From Planctomycetota bacterium (GTDB lineage: Bacteria > Patescibacteriota > Patescibacteriia > Patescibacteriales > UBA12465): a stretch of DNA of 5,713 bases. The position numbers were made by a program, and so were the translations under genes. Below the pieces are notes generated by a model. That model had not been told where the DNA came from. It saw only the letters and a list, made by a program, of their open reading frames with translations, and made no database searches. Positions within the stretch are counted from its first letter, which is position 1. Every line of letters begins with the position of its first letter. Positions 5,289 to 5,713 of the stretch are shown here, piece after piece. The stretch covers positions 1 to 5,713 of the forward strand of contig JALOQQ010000067.1 in NCBI GenBank assembly GCA_025453315.1, given 5' to 3'.

Positions 5289-5713
5289 TTAAATTATTGT
5301 AACCCTTTCAGTTAATTTTTGCAATCTAGCCCTACTAAGCTCTAATTTTTCTTTTAATTCAAGAATAATTTTTTCTGGAGCGCGAGCAATAAATTCTTGA
5401 TTAGCTAAACGCTCTTCTAAAGAGATAATATATTTTTTGGTTTGTTCAATTTCTTCATTTATTTTTTTCTTCTCCGCTTCAACATCAATTAAGCCCGCCA
5501 AATTTAAACAAACTTCCATATCATTAATCACTTGTACAGCAAAATTTGTTGGTTTTTGTTTATTATTAACTATCTCCAATTCCTCTAAACGCCCCAAGCG
5601 CTTAATTATTTCTTTTTGAGAATTTATTAATTCCTCCTTTGATCCAACAATAAGTAAAGCTTTAACTAATTTTACTGGTTCTATTTTATTTTCCATGCGC
5701 AAATTTCTTAGAG
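5289..5713 (-). CDS. valS: Valyl-tRNA synthetase, C-terminal end (partial, N-terminus outside window)
   Basis: ValRS charges tRNA-Val with valine. Only the last 140 residues are visible. The frame is open through the window edge and reads 'LRNLRMENKIEPVK' first, matching the 'IRN(I/L)R.E....P' motif that ends the anticodon-binding helical domain; the ATG at 5696 is internal, not a start. The C-terminal tRNA-binding coiled-coil arm follows: 'NLAGLIDVEAEKKKINEEIE' with its conserved 'LAGLIDVEAEK', then heptad-rich helices and 'RLANQEFIARAPEKIILELK', the family's 'KL.N..F..kAPe.vv' hairpin motif. The protein ends with 'LQKLTERVTII' and a TAA stop. Full-length ValRS is usually 850-950 residues. 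The gap to the next gene holds no strong terminator, so read-through into the methyltransferase gene is possible. Confidence 0.93.
   Translation of the reverse strand, partial: LRNLRMENKIEPVKLVKALLIVGSKEELINSQKEIIKRLGRLEELEIVNNKQKPTNFAVQVINDMEVCLNLAGLIDVEAEKKKINEEIEQTKKYIISLEERLANQEFIARAPEKIILELKEKLELSRARLQKLTERVTII

Noticed and set aside
5437..5619. 60-codon open frame on the plus strand
   Set aside because: It is antisense to the conserved valS coiled-coil arm. Its Ser/Phe-rich make-up is what the complement of Lys/Glu-rich coding sequence gives.
5289..5702. A stand-alone 137-residue protein starting at TTG 5702
   Set aside because: The frame stays open to the window edge and the residues before it (LRN) continue the ValRS motif, so this is the end of valS and not a separate gene.
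1..5713. Possible alternative genetic code with UGA read as glycine, as in some Patescibacteria
   Set aside because: None of the eight visible stops is TGA, but no conserved protein is interrupted by an in-frame TGA and glycines are encoded by GGN. Eight stops are too few to argue for recoding.
1..5713. CRISPR array, transposase, phage or defence genes
   Set aside because: Both strands were read for regular direct repeats and for familiar mobile or defence protein motifs; none was seen. The content is housekeeping.

Overview
The window is AT-rich, roughly one-third GC by eye, and compact. Every supported gene lies on the minus strand, so the reading order runs from high to low coordinates. 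Short intergenic gaps, an absence of clear Shine-Dalgarno sequences, lysine-rich compact proteins and a membrane-anchored oligopeptide-binding protein beside secG together suggest a Candidate Phyla Radiation (Patescibacteria) bacterium. That placement is an inference from style, not proof. No mobile element, CRISPR array, tRNA or rRNA was seen.

Layout in transcription order: (1) 5713-5289, the C-terminal end of valyl-tRNA synthetase (valS), cut by the window edge. (2) A 101-base gap holding a 9-bp inverted repeat and a 10-bp direct repeat. (3) 5187-4348, a class I SAM-dependent methyltransferase-like protein with an atypical glycine motif. (4) A strong rho-independent terminator with a GAAA loop at 4324-4295, then an extended -10 promoter. 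(5) 4259-3978, a 93-residue protein I do not recognise. (6) A 122-base leader with two hairpins, then infC (IF3), rpmI (L35) and rplT (L20), the classic translation operon. (7) secG, 11 bases after rplT. (8) A long SBP_bac_5-type solute-binding protein. (9) 364-1, the N-terminal half of an AlkD-like DNA alkylation repair protein, cut by the other window edge.

The genes from infC to the AlkD-like gene are tightly spaced and could be one transcript. A consensus TTGACA -35 box inside the 3' end of infC, followed by a terminator-like hairpin between infC and rpmI, suggests that L35-L20 expression can be set separately from IF3. These genes serve translation (ValRS, IF3, L35, L20), protein export (SecG), probable peptide binding at the cell surface, and DNA repair.

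This is mostly a housekeeping region. I did not find a convincing new biological system. The points most worth checking are the infC-rpmI regulatory elements, the unusual infC start region, the unrecognised 93-residue protein, and the solute-binding protein with no transporter genes beside it.
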